Below are positions 9,771 to 19,772 of a DNA stretch of 64,000 nt, in pieces (within the stretch, counting starts at the first letter, position 1; each line of letters starts with the position of its first letter). The DNA is from Winogradskyella bathintestinalis (lineage in GTDB: Bacteria; Bacteroidota; Bacteroidia; Flavobacteriales; Flavobacteriaceae). The position numbers and the translations under genes were made by a program. Under the pieces are notes generated by a model. It was not told where the DNA came from and did no database searches. It saw nothing but the letters and a program-made list of their open reading frames with translations. Location: assembly GCF_030407435.1 (NCBI RefSeq), contig NZ_JASDDK010000002.1, positions 590,702 through 654,701 of the forward strand. Direction: 5' to 3'.

Positions 9771-9816
9771 TTTTAAACTGCTTTTAATGAACGCTTTACA
9801 ACTAAACTACAAAATG

Positions 9817-9862
9817 AAACTGTTCGATTTCGATACACTTTTTGTTCGTATTCGAACAGTTT
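9817..9862. promoter_or_regulatory. Dyad operator, probable binding site of the NtrC-type regulator (unit B)
   Basis: Outer arms AAACTGTTCGA (9817-9827) and TCGAACAGTTT (9852-9862) are perfect inverted repeats. Inside lies GATACACTTTTTGTTCG, giving two sites: TGTTCG-N5-GATACA and the palindrome TGTTCG-N4-CGAACA. The same core (GATACACTTTnTGTTCG) is found at 19843-19890. The dyad lies about 50-95 bases upstream of the promoter element, the usual place for a bacterial enhancer. The rest of the 9691-10022 gap shows nothing further that I can support. Confidence 0.65.
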
Positions 9863-10022
9863 AATACTACTAGAAAAAAGAGTTTTAATTAGGTCAATCA
9901 GGTTACCTACTGAAACAATTTCAGCATAAAACTAATGGTGGTCTGAATAACGTATTGACGACTCAAATTAACGATATCCTATAATTCATTTAATTCTGTC
10001 CCCGCTTTGGGGTTGGAAACAT

Positions 10023-12470
10023 TTACTCAGAGCGTAATGAATCTACCGGATTCGCACTTGCCGCTTGCAAGGTCTTTATACTAATTATAACTAATGCAAA
10101 GCATATCATAGCCCCTCCACTTAATAAAAATACCCAAAAACTTATGGTGGTTTTGTAAGCAAAATTTCGTAACCAATTATTAACTCCATAATAAGCAATG
10201 GGTGCCGCAACTATAAAAGCAATGGCTACCAGAATTAAAAATTCTTTACATAGTAAGGTATTGATTTCTAATATTGATGCCCCCAAGACTTTACGAACAC
10301 CAATTTCTTTAACACGTCGGTTGGTAGTATAAATTACCAGACCCAATAAACCTAAACAGCTAATAACAATAGACAGACCTGTTGCCCAATTTAAAAGTTT
10401 AGATACTTTTTCCTCTCTATTATAAAATTGTTGAATGGTTTTATCCAAGAATTCTACCCGGTAGTCATCTGTCTCTGTATAAACGGTTTTATAAGCATTC
10501 TCAATTTTTGAAAGTGTTGTTGTTAACCCTTTTGAAGATTCATTTTGAAAAGAAATATGCAAGGCTTGAAATTGACTAAATCGTGGTCGAAACCAATCGC
10601 CACGCAATGCCATCGGTTGAATTTCGGTTTTTAAAGAGCGTTGATAAAAGTCAGCCATAACTCCAACAATTGGCACCGTTTCGTTATTTAATTGCACTGT
10701 TTTTCCAATAGCGTCATCTGGTTTAGAAAATCCTAAATTTTTTAAACACTTTTCATTTATCACCAATTCTTTAATCGTATCATTTCGAATGGAACGACCA
10801 GCGAGAATATCTAATTCGAATAATTCTGAATACTTCGTGTCCCCAAAAATAAATTGTAGTTCTGAATTGACCTCTTTTTCACCATCCGTATAAGTAATAG
10901 TAGTGCTATTGGTATTTAAAGATGCAGGTGCGACACCACCAATACTTACCTGTTTAATTTCTGGAATGGCACGTAACTTTTCGGCATAGAGTTGCTTTTT
11001 AGAAGTTTCGCGCTCACTTCTTGGACTAAACACAGAGACAATCGCCTCTGTTTTAAAACCCATATCTTTAGTTAATAAGTAATTAATTTGCTGACCAACC
11101 AGTATGGTTGCTATGATAAAAACTTGTGCAATAGAAAACTGAAATACGGTTAAAAATTTTCTTAACCTTATTTTCTTTTCACCTATTGCTAAGTGATTTT
11201 TCAAAACTGAAACGGTATTGAATTTAGACAATATTAAGGCGGGATAAAAACCAGATAATACGGTCACTATCAATAATAAAATTCCAATACCAACAATGAT
11301 AATTGGCGATTTAAAAAGTTCGAAACCTAGACCTTCGGGTACAAAATCTGAAAAAATTGTCATTAACCATTTTGATAATATTAAAGACAACAAAGCTGAA
11401 ATTATAACTAGTATCAAAGTTTCACCCATAAACTGACCAATAAGCTGCTTTCTAGAACTGCCTAAAGTTTTCCGAATTCCAATTTCTTTAGCACGTTGCG
11501 AGGCTTGTGCTGTATTGAGATTGATAAAATTTATACACCCCAACAATAATAAAAATAGTGCAACTAACGCTAGGTTTCGCAATAACGGTTTACTAGCTTG
11601 TCCTTTACTCCAATCATAGATACCATACACCTCATTAAAATGAATATCACTGAGAGGCTGTAATCTATAATGTGTATGTTCACCATATTTTTTAGCATTG
11701 TCATCTCGATGTTCCTTTGCTAAATCATCTAAACGATTTTGTATGGCGGTTAGATTGGAAGATGCCGTTACCTTTACAAAAAGTTGAGAGTCAGAGTTTG
11801 TGTTTCCCCAATTTTTATTTAAAAAATCTTCTCGTAATCTTGTTTGTAAAATTGTGGGCTGAGATATAAATTCTTCAAAGACGAAATCTGTTCTTTGTTT
11901 TAAATTTTCAACAATTCCCGTTACGGTAACATTTACAGAATCATTATAAACTAAGGTTTTACCTATAATATTAATTGGCGCAGTGTTGGGAAAGTAATCT
12001 GCTGCACGACTCTGCGTAAGAATTACATTATTTGGAATATTAAGGGTATTCGCGTTGTTACCTGCTAAAAATTTATATTTAAAAATATCGAAGTACTCTG
12101 AACCAGTGAAAATTACAAAGTTCGGCCAATTGAATTTAGAGCCATTTTCTTTATTTTCTACTTTTGCTGGCCTCTCAATATAAAACCCACTGACCGTTTC
12201 GAAGTTTGAATTTTCCTTAATCGCATCCTCCAAAGCTAATGTAACACCAGAATTACCGTACGTTTCTTTAGGATCACTGAAATCTGAAACTATTCTATAG
12301 ATACGATCCCCATCTTTATGAAACGTATCAAACGTGTAATCATAATAAATCATGAGGCCAATAACAAACGACGCACTTAAACCTATGGTTAATCCAATAA
12401 TATTAATTAGAGAAAATACCTTATGCTTCACAATATTTCTCCATGCTATTTTGATATAATTTCTTATCAT
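10023..12470 (-). CDS. FtsX/MacB-type ABC transporter permease (paralogue 3 of 5)
   Basis: An 815-residue permease starting at the ATG at 12470 (MIRNYIKIAWRN). An in-frame ATG eight codons further upstream is possible, but the chosen start aligns with the paralogues, and AAAGGAAACGAAC just upstream resembles a weak ribosome-binding site. The first TM segment includes INIIGLTIGLSASFVIGL. The coupling regions are QASQRAKEIGIRKTLGSS and NRRVKEIGVRKVLGAS, and the C-terminus is NPVDSLRSE. It is the last gene of the unit beginning with the HlyD-type adaptor at 19749. It is the most divergent copy: the first motif has QASQRA and the second NRRVKE where most copies have RSEKRA and EQRxKE. Confidence 0.92.
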   Translation of the reverse strand: MIRNYIKIAWRNIVKHKVFSLINIIGLTIGLSASFVIGLMIYYDYTFDTFHKDGDRIYRIVSDFSDPKETYGNSGVTLALEDAIKENSNFETVSGFYIERPAKVENKENGSKFNWPNFVIFTGSEYFDIFKYKFLAGNNANTLNIPNNVILTQSRAADYFPNTAPINIIGKTLVYNDSVNVTVTGIVENLKQRTDFVFEEFISQPTILQTRLREDFLNKNWGNTNSDSQLFVKVTASSNLTAIQNRLDDLAKEHRDDNAKKYGEHTHYRLQPLSDIHFNEVYGIYDWSKGQASKPLLRNLALVALFLLLLGCINFINLNTAQASQRAKEIGIRKTLGSSRKQLIGQFMGETLILVIISALLSLILSKWLMTIFSDFVPEGLGFELFKSPIIIVGIGILLLIVTVLSGFYPALILSKFNTVSVLKNHLAIGEKKIRLRKFLTVFQFSIAQVFIIATILVGQQINYLLTKDMGFKTEAIVSVFSPRSERETSKKQLYAEKLRAIPEIKQVSIGGVAPASLNTNSTTITYTDGEKEVNSELQFIFGDTKYSELFELDILAGRSIRNDTIKELVINEKCLKNLGFSKPDDAIGKTVQLNNETVPIVGVMADFYQRSLKTEIQPMALRGDWFRPRFSQFQALHISFQNESSKGLTTTLSKIENAYKTVYTETDDYRVEFLDKTIQQFYNREEKVSKLLNWATGLSIVISCLGLLGLVIYTTNRRVKEIGVRKVLGASILEINTLLCKEFLILVAIAFIVAAPIAYYGVNNWLRNFAYKTTISFWVFLLSGGAMICFALVIISIKTLQAASANPVDSLRSE

Positions 12471-12537
12471 AATTGTTCGTTTCCTTTTGCTCACGAAAGC
12501 ACATAAAAGTGACTGTGAATTGATTTGATGATGATAA

Positions 12538-14952
12538 CTATTCCGTTTTTAAACATTTAACAGGATTTGCGATAGCTGCTTTTACAGACTGAATACTTAC
12601 TGTAATGAGAGCAATTAGTATGGCTATGATTGCAGATAAAGCAAATATCCACCAACTTAAATCGGTTTTGTACGCAAATTCCTGAAGCCATGTTTTCATA
12701 ATATACCAACCCACAGGTATAGCAATGATGAAAGCGATGACTACCAACTTCACAAAATCTTTATTGAGTAATTTTAAAATTTGAAACACACTAGCTCCTG
12801 TAACTTTTCTGATACCAATTTCTTTTCGGCGTTGCAAGCACATGTACGAGGTTAGGCCAAATAAGCCTAAAGCTGCAATAAAAATCGCCAATGCTGTGAA
12901 AATCTGAAAAGCAGTTCCAAATTTTTGATCTTCGGCATATTGGGCTTCAAACTTTTTATCTAAAAAAGAATAGTTTAAAATACTATTAGGAAAAATAGAT
13001 TTATACAGCGATTTAATTTCATCTAAACTTGTTTGCATACCTGCTACTGTGCCCGATGACGTATTCAGTTTTACTAACACATTATCGTAGGTTTGATGTT
13101 CAAAGATCATCAGTGGCAGTACTTCAGATTTTAAACCAAAATGATGATAATCCCTAATTACCCCTGTTATAGTACATGTTTCACCCCAAAATTTCACCTG
13201 TTGATTTATAATATCTTCAGGATTTGAATAACCCATTTGCTGAGCAAATTTTTCATTAATTACAATATTTTCCAATTGCTTTCCTGTACGCTCTTTAAAT
13301 GCTTCACCTGCTACAAATTTAATATCCACAACCTTAAAATAATTGGGTCTAGCTGCATAGCCGTAAAATATTTGTCGCTCATCGAGGGTACCGTCTGGAT
13401 ATTCTATTCCTACCGACGATGATAAATTATCGTAACCATCTCCAGGGTAAGTTGCTGTTCTGGCTACTTCATTAACAAAGGATAAGTTTTTAAGTTCATT
13501 TTCAAATACCTTTATTTTAACCGCTAAAGTAGAGTCTGGAATTGTTTCCAAAACTTCCCCCTTTAATGCTAAAACTTGAGAGAGTTCGGCTCCAATGGAT
13601 TGTTCTTTTAAAAAATTATTTTGTTTAGAGACCACTAATGTGCCGATAATTAAAATAATTGTTGCAAAAAACTGAACTGTAATTAAGCCCTTTCGGATGT
13701 TCAATTTACTTGAAGAGGTTACTATTTTTCCTTTTAAAGCTTTTACTGGTGAAAAATTACTAAGAATAACGGCGGGATAAAAGCCTGCTAAAAGACTACC
13801 CAAAAACATTAAACCTGCAAATGGCAGTAAAGCTCTACTATTGGAAACTCCCAATATCAAAGACTTTCCTACAAAATCATTAAAAATAGGTAACAAAACA
13901 ATCACCCATATAATTGCGGTGACAAGAGCTAATAGAAATAAACACATAGATTCTATAAGCGATTGTAAAATTAATTGTGAGCGTTGTGCACCAGCTACCT
14001 TCCTAATTCCTACTTCTCGAGAACGCTCTAAGGATTTTACGGTAGATAAATTAATATAATTTAGCCAAGACAGTAATAAAATAATAATGGCTATAATCGT
14101 TAGAAACTTTACACGACTACCGCTACCATTTGTCTCTGCTTCATAAGGTTTATTGGAATATAAGTGGATATCCGTAATGCGCTCAATATTATGTCTTTCA
14201 TCTGGATCATTCTCAAAATCTGCGCTAGTTATTTTATCTTGTAATGCTTCAAAATTAGTATGCTTACTCACTTTTATATAAGTGAAGAAATTATTCTGAT
14301 TCCAATTTAACTTGGCTTGACTTTTTAGTGCCTCCCAAGTTTCTAACGTCTCAAAAGATATTAAATAATTAAGCTTCATGTGAGTGGTTTCGGGCATATC
14401 TGGAAATATACCCACCACTTTCAAAAGCGTATCTGACCCATAAAAAACAGAAACGGTTTTCAATAAAGGATCGTAATCCCCAAATAATTTTTCAGCTAAA
14501 CTTTCGGAAAGAATTACGGTATTAGGCTTCTTAAAATTACTTATATCACCTTGTAATAAAGGGGTATCAAAAATATCGAAATAAGAAGCGTCCACTAATG
14601 CTCCATTAGGCTGTTCAATAATTTTATCTCCTTTGACAAATGTGACCTTGTCTAACCTATAAAGCCTAACATTATCAACAACTTCTGGAAATTGTTCGTT
14701 AAGCGTTGGACCTGTTAAATTATAGGTCTGTGCGTCACCGGCTTCAAATATATCGCCCTTTATATAGTCCATATAGACGCGATAGACGGTATCGGAGCCT
14801 ACAAAAGAATCATAGCTCTTCTCATAACTAACGTAAAGTGAAATAATTATAAACGTAGCAATACCTAATGAAAGACCAATAATATTAATAAAGGAATACA
14901 GCTTATTTTTTAATAAGTACCTAAAAGCAATTTTAAAATAGAGGAGATTCAT
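12538..14952 (-). CDS. FtsX/MacB-type ABC transporter permease (paralogue 4 of 5)
   Basis: An 804-residue permease with TM helix 1 in FINIIGLSLGIATFIIISLY, coupling regions KSLERSREVGIRKVAGAQ and CLQRRKEIGIRKVTGAS, and C-terminus NPVKCLKTE. The two periplasmic domains (about 45-270 and 445-650) are more divergent from the paralogues than the membrane blocks, as expected if they set partner or substrate specificity. It lies 67 bases before paralogue 3 and 119 bases after paralogue 5, all on the minus strand, and is probably co-transcribed with them from the promoter at 19773. Confidence 0.92.
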   Translation of the reverse strand: MNLLYFKIAFRYLLKNKLYSFINIIGLSLGIATFIIISLYVSYEKSYDSFVGSDTVYRVYMDYIKGDIFEAGDAQTYNLTGPTLNEQFPEVVDNVRLYRLDKVTFVKGDKIIEQPNGALVDASYFDIFDTPLLQGDISNFKKPNTVILSESLAEKLFGDYDPLLKTVSVFYGSDTLLKVVGIFPDMPETTHMKLNYLISFETLETWEALKSQAKLNWNQNNFFTYIKVSKHTNFEALQDKITSADFENDPDERHNIERITDIHLYSNKPYEAETNGSGSRVKFLTIIAIIILLLSWLNYINLSTVKSLERSREVGIRKVAGAQRSQLILQSLIESMCLFLLALVTAIIWVIVLLPIFNDFVGKSLILGVSNSRALLPFAGLMFLGSLLAGFYPAVILSNFSPVKALKGKIVTSSSKLNIRKGLITVQFFATIILIIGTLVVSKQNNFLKEQSIGAELSQVLALKGEVLETIPDSTLAVKIKVFENELKNLSFVNEVARTATYPGDGYDNLSSSVGIEYPDGTLDERQIFYGYAARPNYFKVVDIKFVAGEAFKERTGKQLENIVINEKFAQQMGYSNPEDIINQQVKFWGETCTITGVIRDYHHFGLKSEVLPLMIFEHQTYDNVLVKLNTSSGTVAGMQTSLDEIKSLYKSIFPNSILNYSFLDKKFEAQYAEDQKFGTAFQIFTALAIFIAALGLFGLTSYMCLQRRKEIGIRKVTGASVFQILKLLNKDFVKLVVIAFIIAIPVGWYIMKTWLQEFAYKTDLSWWIFALSAIIAILIALITVSIQSVKAAIANPVKCLKTE

Positions 14953-15071
14953 AGTATCTATTATTTATTTCTCATTTTTCTTATGCTCAAATCTTTTTTT
15001 AGCTAATTATAACACCGTTCCAACGTTTGAAAAGCGTTTTATGTCAATTCAGTACAGGTTACTTTTACGAT

Positions 15072-17471
15072 TTATTCTGTGCGTAATGATTTCACAGGAT
15101 TTGATATCGCCGCCTTTATAGCCTGAAAACTCACCGTAATTAACGTAATAATTAAAGCACCAAGACAAGCAATAGCAATAACCTCCCAACCAACAGTGGT
15201 TCTATAACTAAATTTTTGTAACCATTGTGTCATCACGTAATAGGCAATTGGAGACGCTACTAAAAGGGCAACAACGACAAGCGTGATAAAGTCTCTAGAT
15301 AGCAACAACCATAGTTGGCTAATAGATGCTCCCAATACTTTCCGCACACCTATTTCCTTGGTACGCTGTTCGGCTACAAAGGCTGCCAATCCAAATAAGC
15401 CCAAGCAGCTAATAAAAATCGCTAAAGCAGTAAAAACTCTTGCTAAACTTGCCGTTCGTTCTTCTGACCTAAATTTCTTTCCGTATTCTTCATCCACAAA
15501 CTGATAGTCGAATGGTGTACTCGGAAAATTAGTTTTAAACACATCTTCTATCAGCGTTAAATTTTCTGAAATACTTTTATTTGGATTAAGTCTCAAATTA
15601 TAATATGCTATATTCCTATTAATACCAAAGGCATACATCGATTGTTTCACCGGACTATAAGGTGATTGCATGATCATATCTTCTACCACTCCGATAATTT
15701 TCATTGGGGGAATTGGATTTTCGGTATCAGAATCTCGAATATACTTCCCGATAGGATTTTGAATTTGCATATACTCTACAGCAGTTTCGTTTAAAATAAC
15801 AGCATTGGAGTCCGTTGCAAATTCTCTCGAAAATCCTCGACCTTCCTTAATATTTAAACCTAAAGTTTTTACAAAATCATAATTTACAGTAGTGTAGGCC
15901 AAATCTTCTTGAAAGCCTTCAGGTTTACCGTCCCAAGTATAACCACCACGATTAGACCATACGTCTGTAGTTGGGCTGCTCATCGTCGTCATACTTGTAG
16001 CACCACCTGAAGCCAAAAATTGTGTTCGCATGGTTTCATGCTTACCTAAAAATTGTGAACTCATCACTGGTATTTGTATCAAACCTTCTTTATTATACCC
16101 AACTGGTCTGTTTTTAGAAAATTGAATTTGGTTCATTACCACCAACGTGCCAATGATCAATGCCACTGAAATGGTAAATTGTGCAACTACTAAAACTTTT
16201 CTTGGTAAAGCCGAAAAGCGACCTGCCTTAAATGTACCTTTTAAAACTGTAACCGGATTAAATGATGATAAATACAACGCCGGATAACTCCCAGCAAGAA
16301 ATGACGTAATGACAATAAATAAAAGTGATAAGAACCAAAATTGAATATTTCCCCATGGAAATATAATAGCCTTGCTCGCCAAATTATTAAAACCGTTTAG
16401 AAACAACAATACAATTCCCAAAGCAAATAGAAATGACAACAGCACAATGAGAAAAGATTCCGTTAGAAATTGAAAAATTAACTGCCCACGCTGTGAACCA
16501 ATAGATTTTCTAATACCGACTTCAGTAGCTCGCTTTTCTGATCGAGCAGTACTCAGATTTACAAAATTGATACACGCTAATAGCAACACAAATATTCCGA
16601 TGATGGCAAACAACCACACATTTTCAATTCTTCCACCTGTTTGTACACCATTTTCAAAATCCCCTCGTAGGTACCACTCGTCCATTGGAAAAAGGAAATA
16701 TTCAGGGTTATTTTCAATACTTTCAGGATATATTTTTTGTTTAACATGTTTTATTTTTGAAGTTACTGCCTCCATATTTGTATTCTCATTAATCTGAACA
16801 AACATTTGAAACGAGTTATTGTTCCACTGGTCTTTAGATGCTTCTATCCACGGTTGTGTAGTGACGTAATATGTCCACGGAATAATATAATCCGTATCAT
16901 TAAACGTATTGTTTTCAGGTATATCCTCGTAAACTGCAGTAACAGCTAAATCATCTTCACTATTTATCGTGATGATTTTACCAACCGCTGTTTCTGAACC
17001 AAAAAGTGCCTTTGCTGTGGTTTGGGATAGCATTATTGAATTCTTTTCTTGCAAGCCGTCTTTTACACCTTCAATAATCTTTAAATTCAACATATCGGGT
17101 GCAGCTTCTTGCATGGCATTACCCGTTCTGTAGATATTGGTCTCACCGAATTTTAAATATCTCGGCTGTGTCCAAGATGACATCATAACATATTCAAAAT
17201 TATCTGAGTAATCTTTACGTATTTCAAACTCTAATGGTCTAGGTATCGCGGGCCCAGTTTCCACTTTCCCATTACTGGTTTGGTGTTGATATATTTGTGC
17301 TATGGTCGCTTTATTCTCAAAATAACTATTGTAGCCCAATTCATCAGCAACCCATAACCCAATGAGTATTGTTGCCGCCATCCCAATGGCCAAACCAGAA
17401 ATATTAATAAGTGAATACACTTTATTTTTAAGAAGATTTCTAAACGCTATTTTGAAATAATTTTTAAGCAT
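15072..17471 (-). CDS. FtsX/MacB-type ABC transporter permease (paralogue 5 of 5)
   Basis: A 799-residue permease: TM helix 1 in YSLINISGLAIGMAATILIGL, coupling regions RSEKRATEVGIRKSIGSQ and EQRTKEIGVRKVLGAS, C-terminus NPVKSLRTE. It is closest in motif content to paralogue 2, so these two may be counterparts in the two transcription units. It is the first permease after the adaptor and ATPase genes, separated from the ATPase by 183 bases that hold an inverted repeat (17573-17615). Confidence 0.92.
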   Translation of the reverse strand: MLKNYFKIAFRNLLKNKVYSLINISGLAIGMAATILIGLWVADELGYNSYFENKATIAQIYQHQTSNGKVETGPAIPRPLEFEIRKDYSDNFEYVMMSSWTQPRYLKFGETNIYRTGNAMQEAAPDMLNLKIIEGVKDGLQEKNSIMLSQTTAKALFGSETAVGKIITINSEDDLAVTAVYEDIPENNTFNDTDYIIPWTYYVTTQPWIEASKDQWNNNSFQMFVQINENTNMEAVTSKIKHVKQKIYPESIENNPEYFLFPMDEWYLRGDFENGVQTGGRIENVWLFAIIGIFVLLLACINFVNLSTARSEKRATEVGIRKSIGSQRGQLIFQFLTESFLIVLLSFLFALGIVLLFLNGFNNLASKAIIFPWGNIQFWFLSLLFIVITSFLAGSYPALYLSSFNPVTVLKGTFKAGRFSALPRKVLVVAQFTISVALIIGTLVVMNQIQFSKNRPVGYNKEGLIQIPVMSSQFLGKHETMRTQFLASGGATSMTTMSSPTTDVWSNRGGYTWDGKPEGFQEDLAYTTVNYDFVKTLGLNIKEGRGFSREFATDSNAVILNETAVEYMQIQNPIGKYIRDSDTENPIPPMKIIGVVEDMIMQSPYSPVKQSMYAFGINRNIAYYNLRLNPNKSISENLTLIEDVFKTNFPSTPFDYQFVDEEYGKKFRSEERTASLARVFTALAIFISCLGLFGLAAFVAEQRTKEIGVRKVLGASISQLWLLLSRDFITLVVVALLVASPIAYYVMTQWLQKFSYRTTVGWEVIAIACLGALIITLITVSFQAIKAAISNPVKSLRTE

Positions 17472-17572
17472 GATTATTTGATTTAACTGTTCGTTTTTTG
17501 TGCTGATTTTCTATTTACAGACCGATAATGTTTTCAGCATCTAATTGATTGATTTGATTGATTCGGTTTCAA

Positions 17573-17615
17573 CACTTCAGTAAGTGATTGGTTAATTGCG
17601 ATTAATACTGAAGTG
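17573..17615. repeat. Inverted repeat between ATPase and permease genes
   Basis: CACTTCAGTA (17573-17582) and TACTGAAGTG (17606-17615) form a perfect 10-base-pair stem around a 23-base loop. TTGATTGAT-rich sequence flanks it on both sides. No T-run follows on the minus strand, so it is not a standard terminator. It could be an mRNA processing or stability element that sets the ratio of ATPase to permease, or an operator. The stem is seen; the role is inferred. Confidence 0.4.
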
Positions 17616-17654
17616 CTTTCCACCTGGTTGATTGATTTTGATTGATGATTGCTT

Positions 17655-18335
17655 TTACATTTCTAAAACATTTTCTGTTACTTTTTGTCCATCCATCATT
17701 CTTATAATTCTATGGCTATATTTTGCATCGTGCTCACTGTGTGTTACCATAATGATTGTAGTTCCGGCTTCATTAAGGTCTATTAATAAATCCATAACTT
17801 CATTACCGTTAGTACTATCTAGATTTCCAGTAGGTTCATCTGCTAATATTAATTTTGGTTTGTTGACTACTGCTCTCGCGACAGCCACACGTTGCTGCTG
17901 TCCGCCAGATAGTTGCTGAGGAAAGTGATTACGGCGATGCATAATTTGCATTTTTTCTAAAACTGCTTCAACTTGTTTTTTGCGTTCTGCTGGTTTTACG
18001 CCTGTGTAGATCAATGGTAATTCTACGTTTTCAAAAACGGTGAGTTCATCGATTAAGTTAAAACTTTGAAAAACAAAACCAATATTATGCTTACGCAATT
18101 CTGAACGTTTACGCTCATTATAGCCTGCGACTTCTGTACCGTTAAACTTGAAACTTCCGCCATCAGGATCGTCCAATAAACCCAAGATGTTTAATAACGT
18201 TGATTTTCCACATCCAGATGGCCCCATGATGGCAACAAACTCACCTTCTTTAACTCCGAAGGATAATTTATTTAGAGCAATGGTCTGGACTTCTTCGGTT
18301 TTATAAAATTTCTCTAAGTCGGTAATTTGTATCAT
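17655..18335 (-). CDS. ABC transporter ATP-binding protein, MacB/LolD type (copy 2)
   Basis: A 226-residue nucleotide-binding subunit with canonical motifs: Walker A GPSGCGKST, signature LSGGQQQRVAVARAV, Walker B LILADEPTGNLDS, switch His in VTHSEHD. It is the second gene of the unit starting at 19749, 163 bases after the adaptor gene, and the most likely energiser of the permeases at 15072-17471, 12538-14952 and 10023-12470. It is paralogous to the ATPase at 3433-4110 but keeps the consensus Arg in the signature loop and the Asp in the D-loop. Confidence 0.94.
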   Translation of the reverse strand: MIQITDLEKFYKTEEVQTIALNKLSFGVKEGEFVAIMGPSGCGKSTLLNILGLLDDPDGGSFKFNGTEVAGYNERKRSELRKHNIGFVFQSFNLIDELTVFENVELPLIYTGVKPAERKKQVEAVLEKMQIMHRRNHFPQQLSGGQQQRVAVARAVVNKPKLILADEPTGNLDSTNGNEVMDLLIDLNEAGTTIIMVTHSEHDAKYSHRIIRMMDGQKVTENVLEM

Positions 18336-18469
18336 TTTTTTTGTTGTTTAATTGATTTTCTATTTGCTTTTGACCTTAAAAAGCATCTATTTATATATTA
18401 TTTATTTCTGTAATCATTTTGTTTTTTACTCCCATTTCAAATTTCGTTTTTCGATATATTTTCAACGTG

Positions 18470-18492
18470 GCGTTATGAACTAATCATAACGC
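18470..18492. repeat. Hairpin between adaptor and ATPase genes
   Basis: GCGTTATGA (18470-18478) and TCATAACGC (18484-18492) make a perfect 9-base-pair stem with a 5-base loop, starting 7 bases after the adaptor stop codon on the minus strand. No T-run follows, so it is more likely a 3'-end stabiliser or processing site between the two cistrons than a terminator. Confidence 0.45.
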
Positions 18493-18498
18493 GCTGCT

Positions 18499-19749
18499 CT
18501 ACTTCAAAATAAGTTCTTCAACATCGCCAAAAGAATCATAACTCGATGTCACCACCTCATCTCCTGGATTTAAGCCTTCAATAACTTCATAATAGGCCGT
18601 ATTCTGACTTCCGAGTCTAATATCTACTCTGTAAGCAGTGTTTCCATCTTCACTTACTTTAAAAATCCAATTCCCACCGGTTTTTTGAAAAAAGCCACCT
18701 TTTGAAACTAATAGAGCTTCTTTTTCTGCGCTCAAAGCGACGCGGATCTGTAGATTTTGCCCTCTTCTGATGCCTTCTGGCACATCTCCTTCAAACTTCA
18801 TATCTACTTGAAACCGTCCGTTGGTGACTTGTGTAAAGACTTTCTTAATCGTTAAAGTGTAGGTTTTACCATTGAGTGTAAACGTTCCTGTTTGTCCGGT
18901 ATAGATTCTAGAAATGTAATGCTCATCGATATCCACTCTCACTTTATAACCAGAGGTAACATCTACTTGTCCTAATCGCGTACCCTTGTTTATGGATTGG
19001 CCTATTTCAGCATCTAGCGAAGTCAGTTGTCCATCGATTGGCGCCCTTACTACTAAATCGCCAACTTTTTTTCGCATTAATTCTAAAGCACTTTGCGTAC
19101 GCGCATACGAGTTTTTAGCTTGATTAACTTCGAGCTTAGATGAAATTGAATCTTCTGACAACACTTGCTCCGCTAGTTTCATACGCTCTTTTTGATAGTT
19201 GTAATCATTTTCAGAAGATTCGTAATCCATTCTACCAATAGCACCTTTATCATATAATCGTTTATTTAAATTATAAACGCGTTCGGCTTCAATCAAATTA
19301 TTTTCAACATCTGTAAATTGATTTTGTCTATTAATAGTATTCTGACGCGCTGCATTTTGAGAAATCTGCATCTGCGTTAATAAGTTGTAAACGGAGGTTT
19401 CTTGATTAACTAAACTTAATTCTAAATCTGTATTAGATAACCTTAAAATCGGTTCCCCTTTTTTTAACATGGCGCCGTCTTCAACAAATTTTTCCTCTAC
19501 GCGTCCTCCTTCTAAAGCATCTAAATAAATTGTTGTAATTGGCAGAACAATTCCGTTTACAGGAATATTTTCTTGAAAAACATCTTTTGAAACCGTATGT
19601 ATTGAAATTCGTTCTTTCTCTACATTTAATTTAGAACCTCCTGAGGTTTGAAATATAACATACACGATTAAGGCTATTATTGCTAAAATACCAGCGATAA
19701 TTAAAAGCTTTTGATTAGAAAATTTTTTCTTTTGAATTGGTACGTCCAT
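18499..19749 (-). CDS. HlyD/MacA-family periplasmic adaptor protein
   Basis: A 416-residue membrane-fusion protein. A single N-terminal TM helix (about 15-35) is followed by a beta-barrel/lipoyl half (GGRVEEKFVEDGAMLKKGEPIL), a long helical hairpin (about 115-225, rich in Gln, Asn and Glu), the second lipoyl half (VVRAPIDGQLTSLDAEIGQSI split around it), and C-terminal barrel domains. Such proteins link an inner-membrane ABC exporter to a TolC channel. It is the first gene of unit A. Its ATG at 19749 lies about 22 bases below the predicted transcription start of the element at 19773-19797. It is the only adaptor gene in the cluster and would have to serve both transcription units. Confidence 0.94.
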   Translation of the reverse strand: MDVPIQKKKFSNQKLLIIAGILAIIALIVYVIFQTSGGSKLNVEKERISIHTVSKDVFQENIPVNGIVLPITTIYLDALEGGRVEEKFVEDGAMLKKGEPILRLSNTDLELSLVNQETSVYNLLTQMQISQNAARQNTINRQNQFTDVENNLIEAERVYNLNKRLYDKGAIGRMDYESSENDYNYQKERMKLAEQVLSEDSISSKLEVNQAKNSYARTQSALELMRKKVGDLVVRAPIDGQLTSLDAEIGQSINKGTRLGQVDVTSGYKVRVDIDEHYISRIYTGQTGTFTLNGKTYTLTIKKVFTQVTNGRFQVDMKFEGDVPEGIRRGQNLQIRVALSAEKEALLVSKGGFFQKTGGNWIFKVSEDGNTAYRVDIRLGSQNTAYYEVIEGLNPGDEVVTSSYDSFGDVEELILK

Positions 19750-19772
19750 TATTGAGTTTTAATTTATATTAT

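Noticed and set aside
10000..10012. CCCC/GGGG mini-hairpin after the permease stop at 10023
   Set aside because: Only four base pairs and no T-run on the minus strand; too weak to call a terminator.
12474..12479. TGTTCG half-site just before the start of the permease at 10023-12470
   Set aside because: A single six-base half-site without its inverted partner or a promoter element; the same is true of TGTTCG at 17488-17493. Likely chance or part of the ribosome-binding region.
17541..17655. TTGATTGAT-rich stretch considered as iterons or an origin
   Set aside because: Irregular low-complexity repeats in an intercistronic gap; no DnaA boxes or replication genes nearby.
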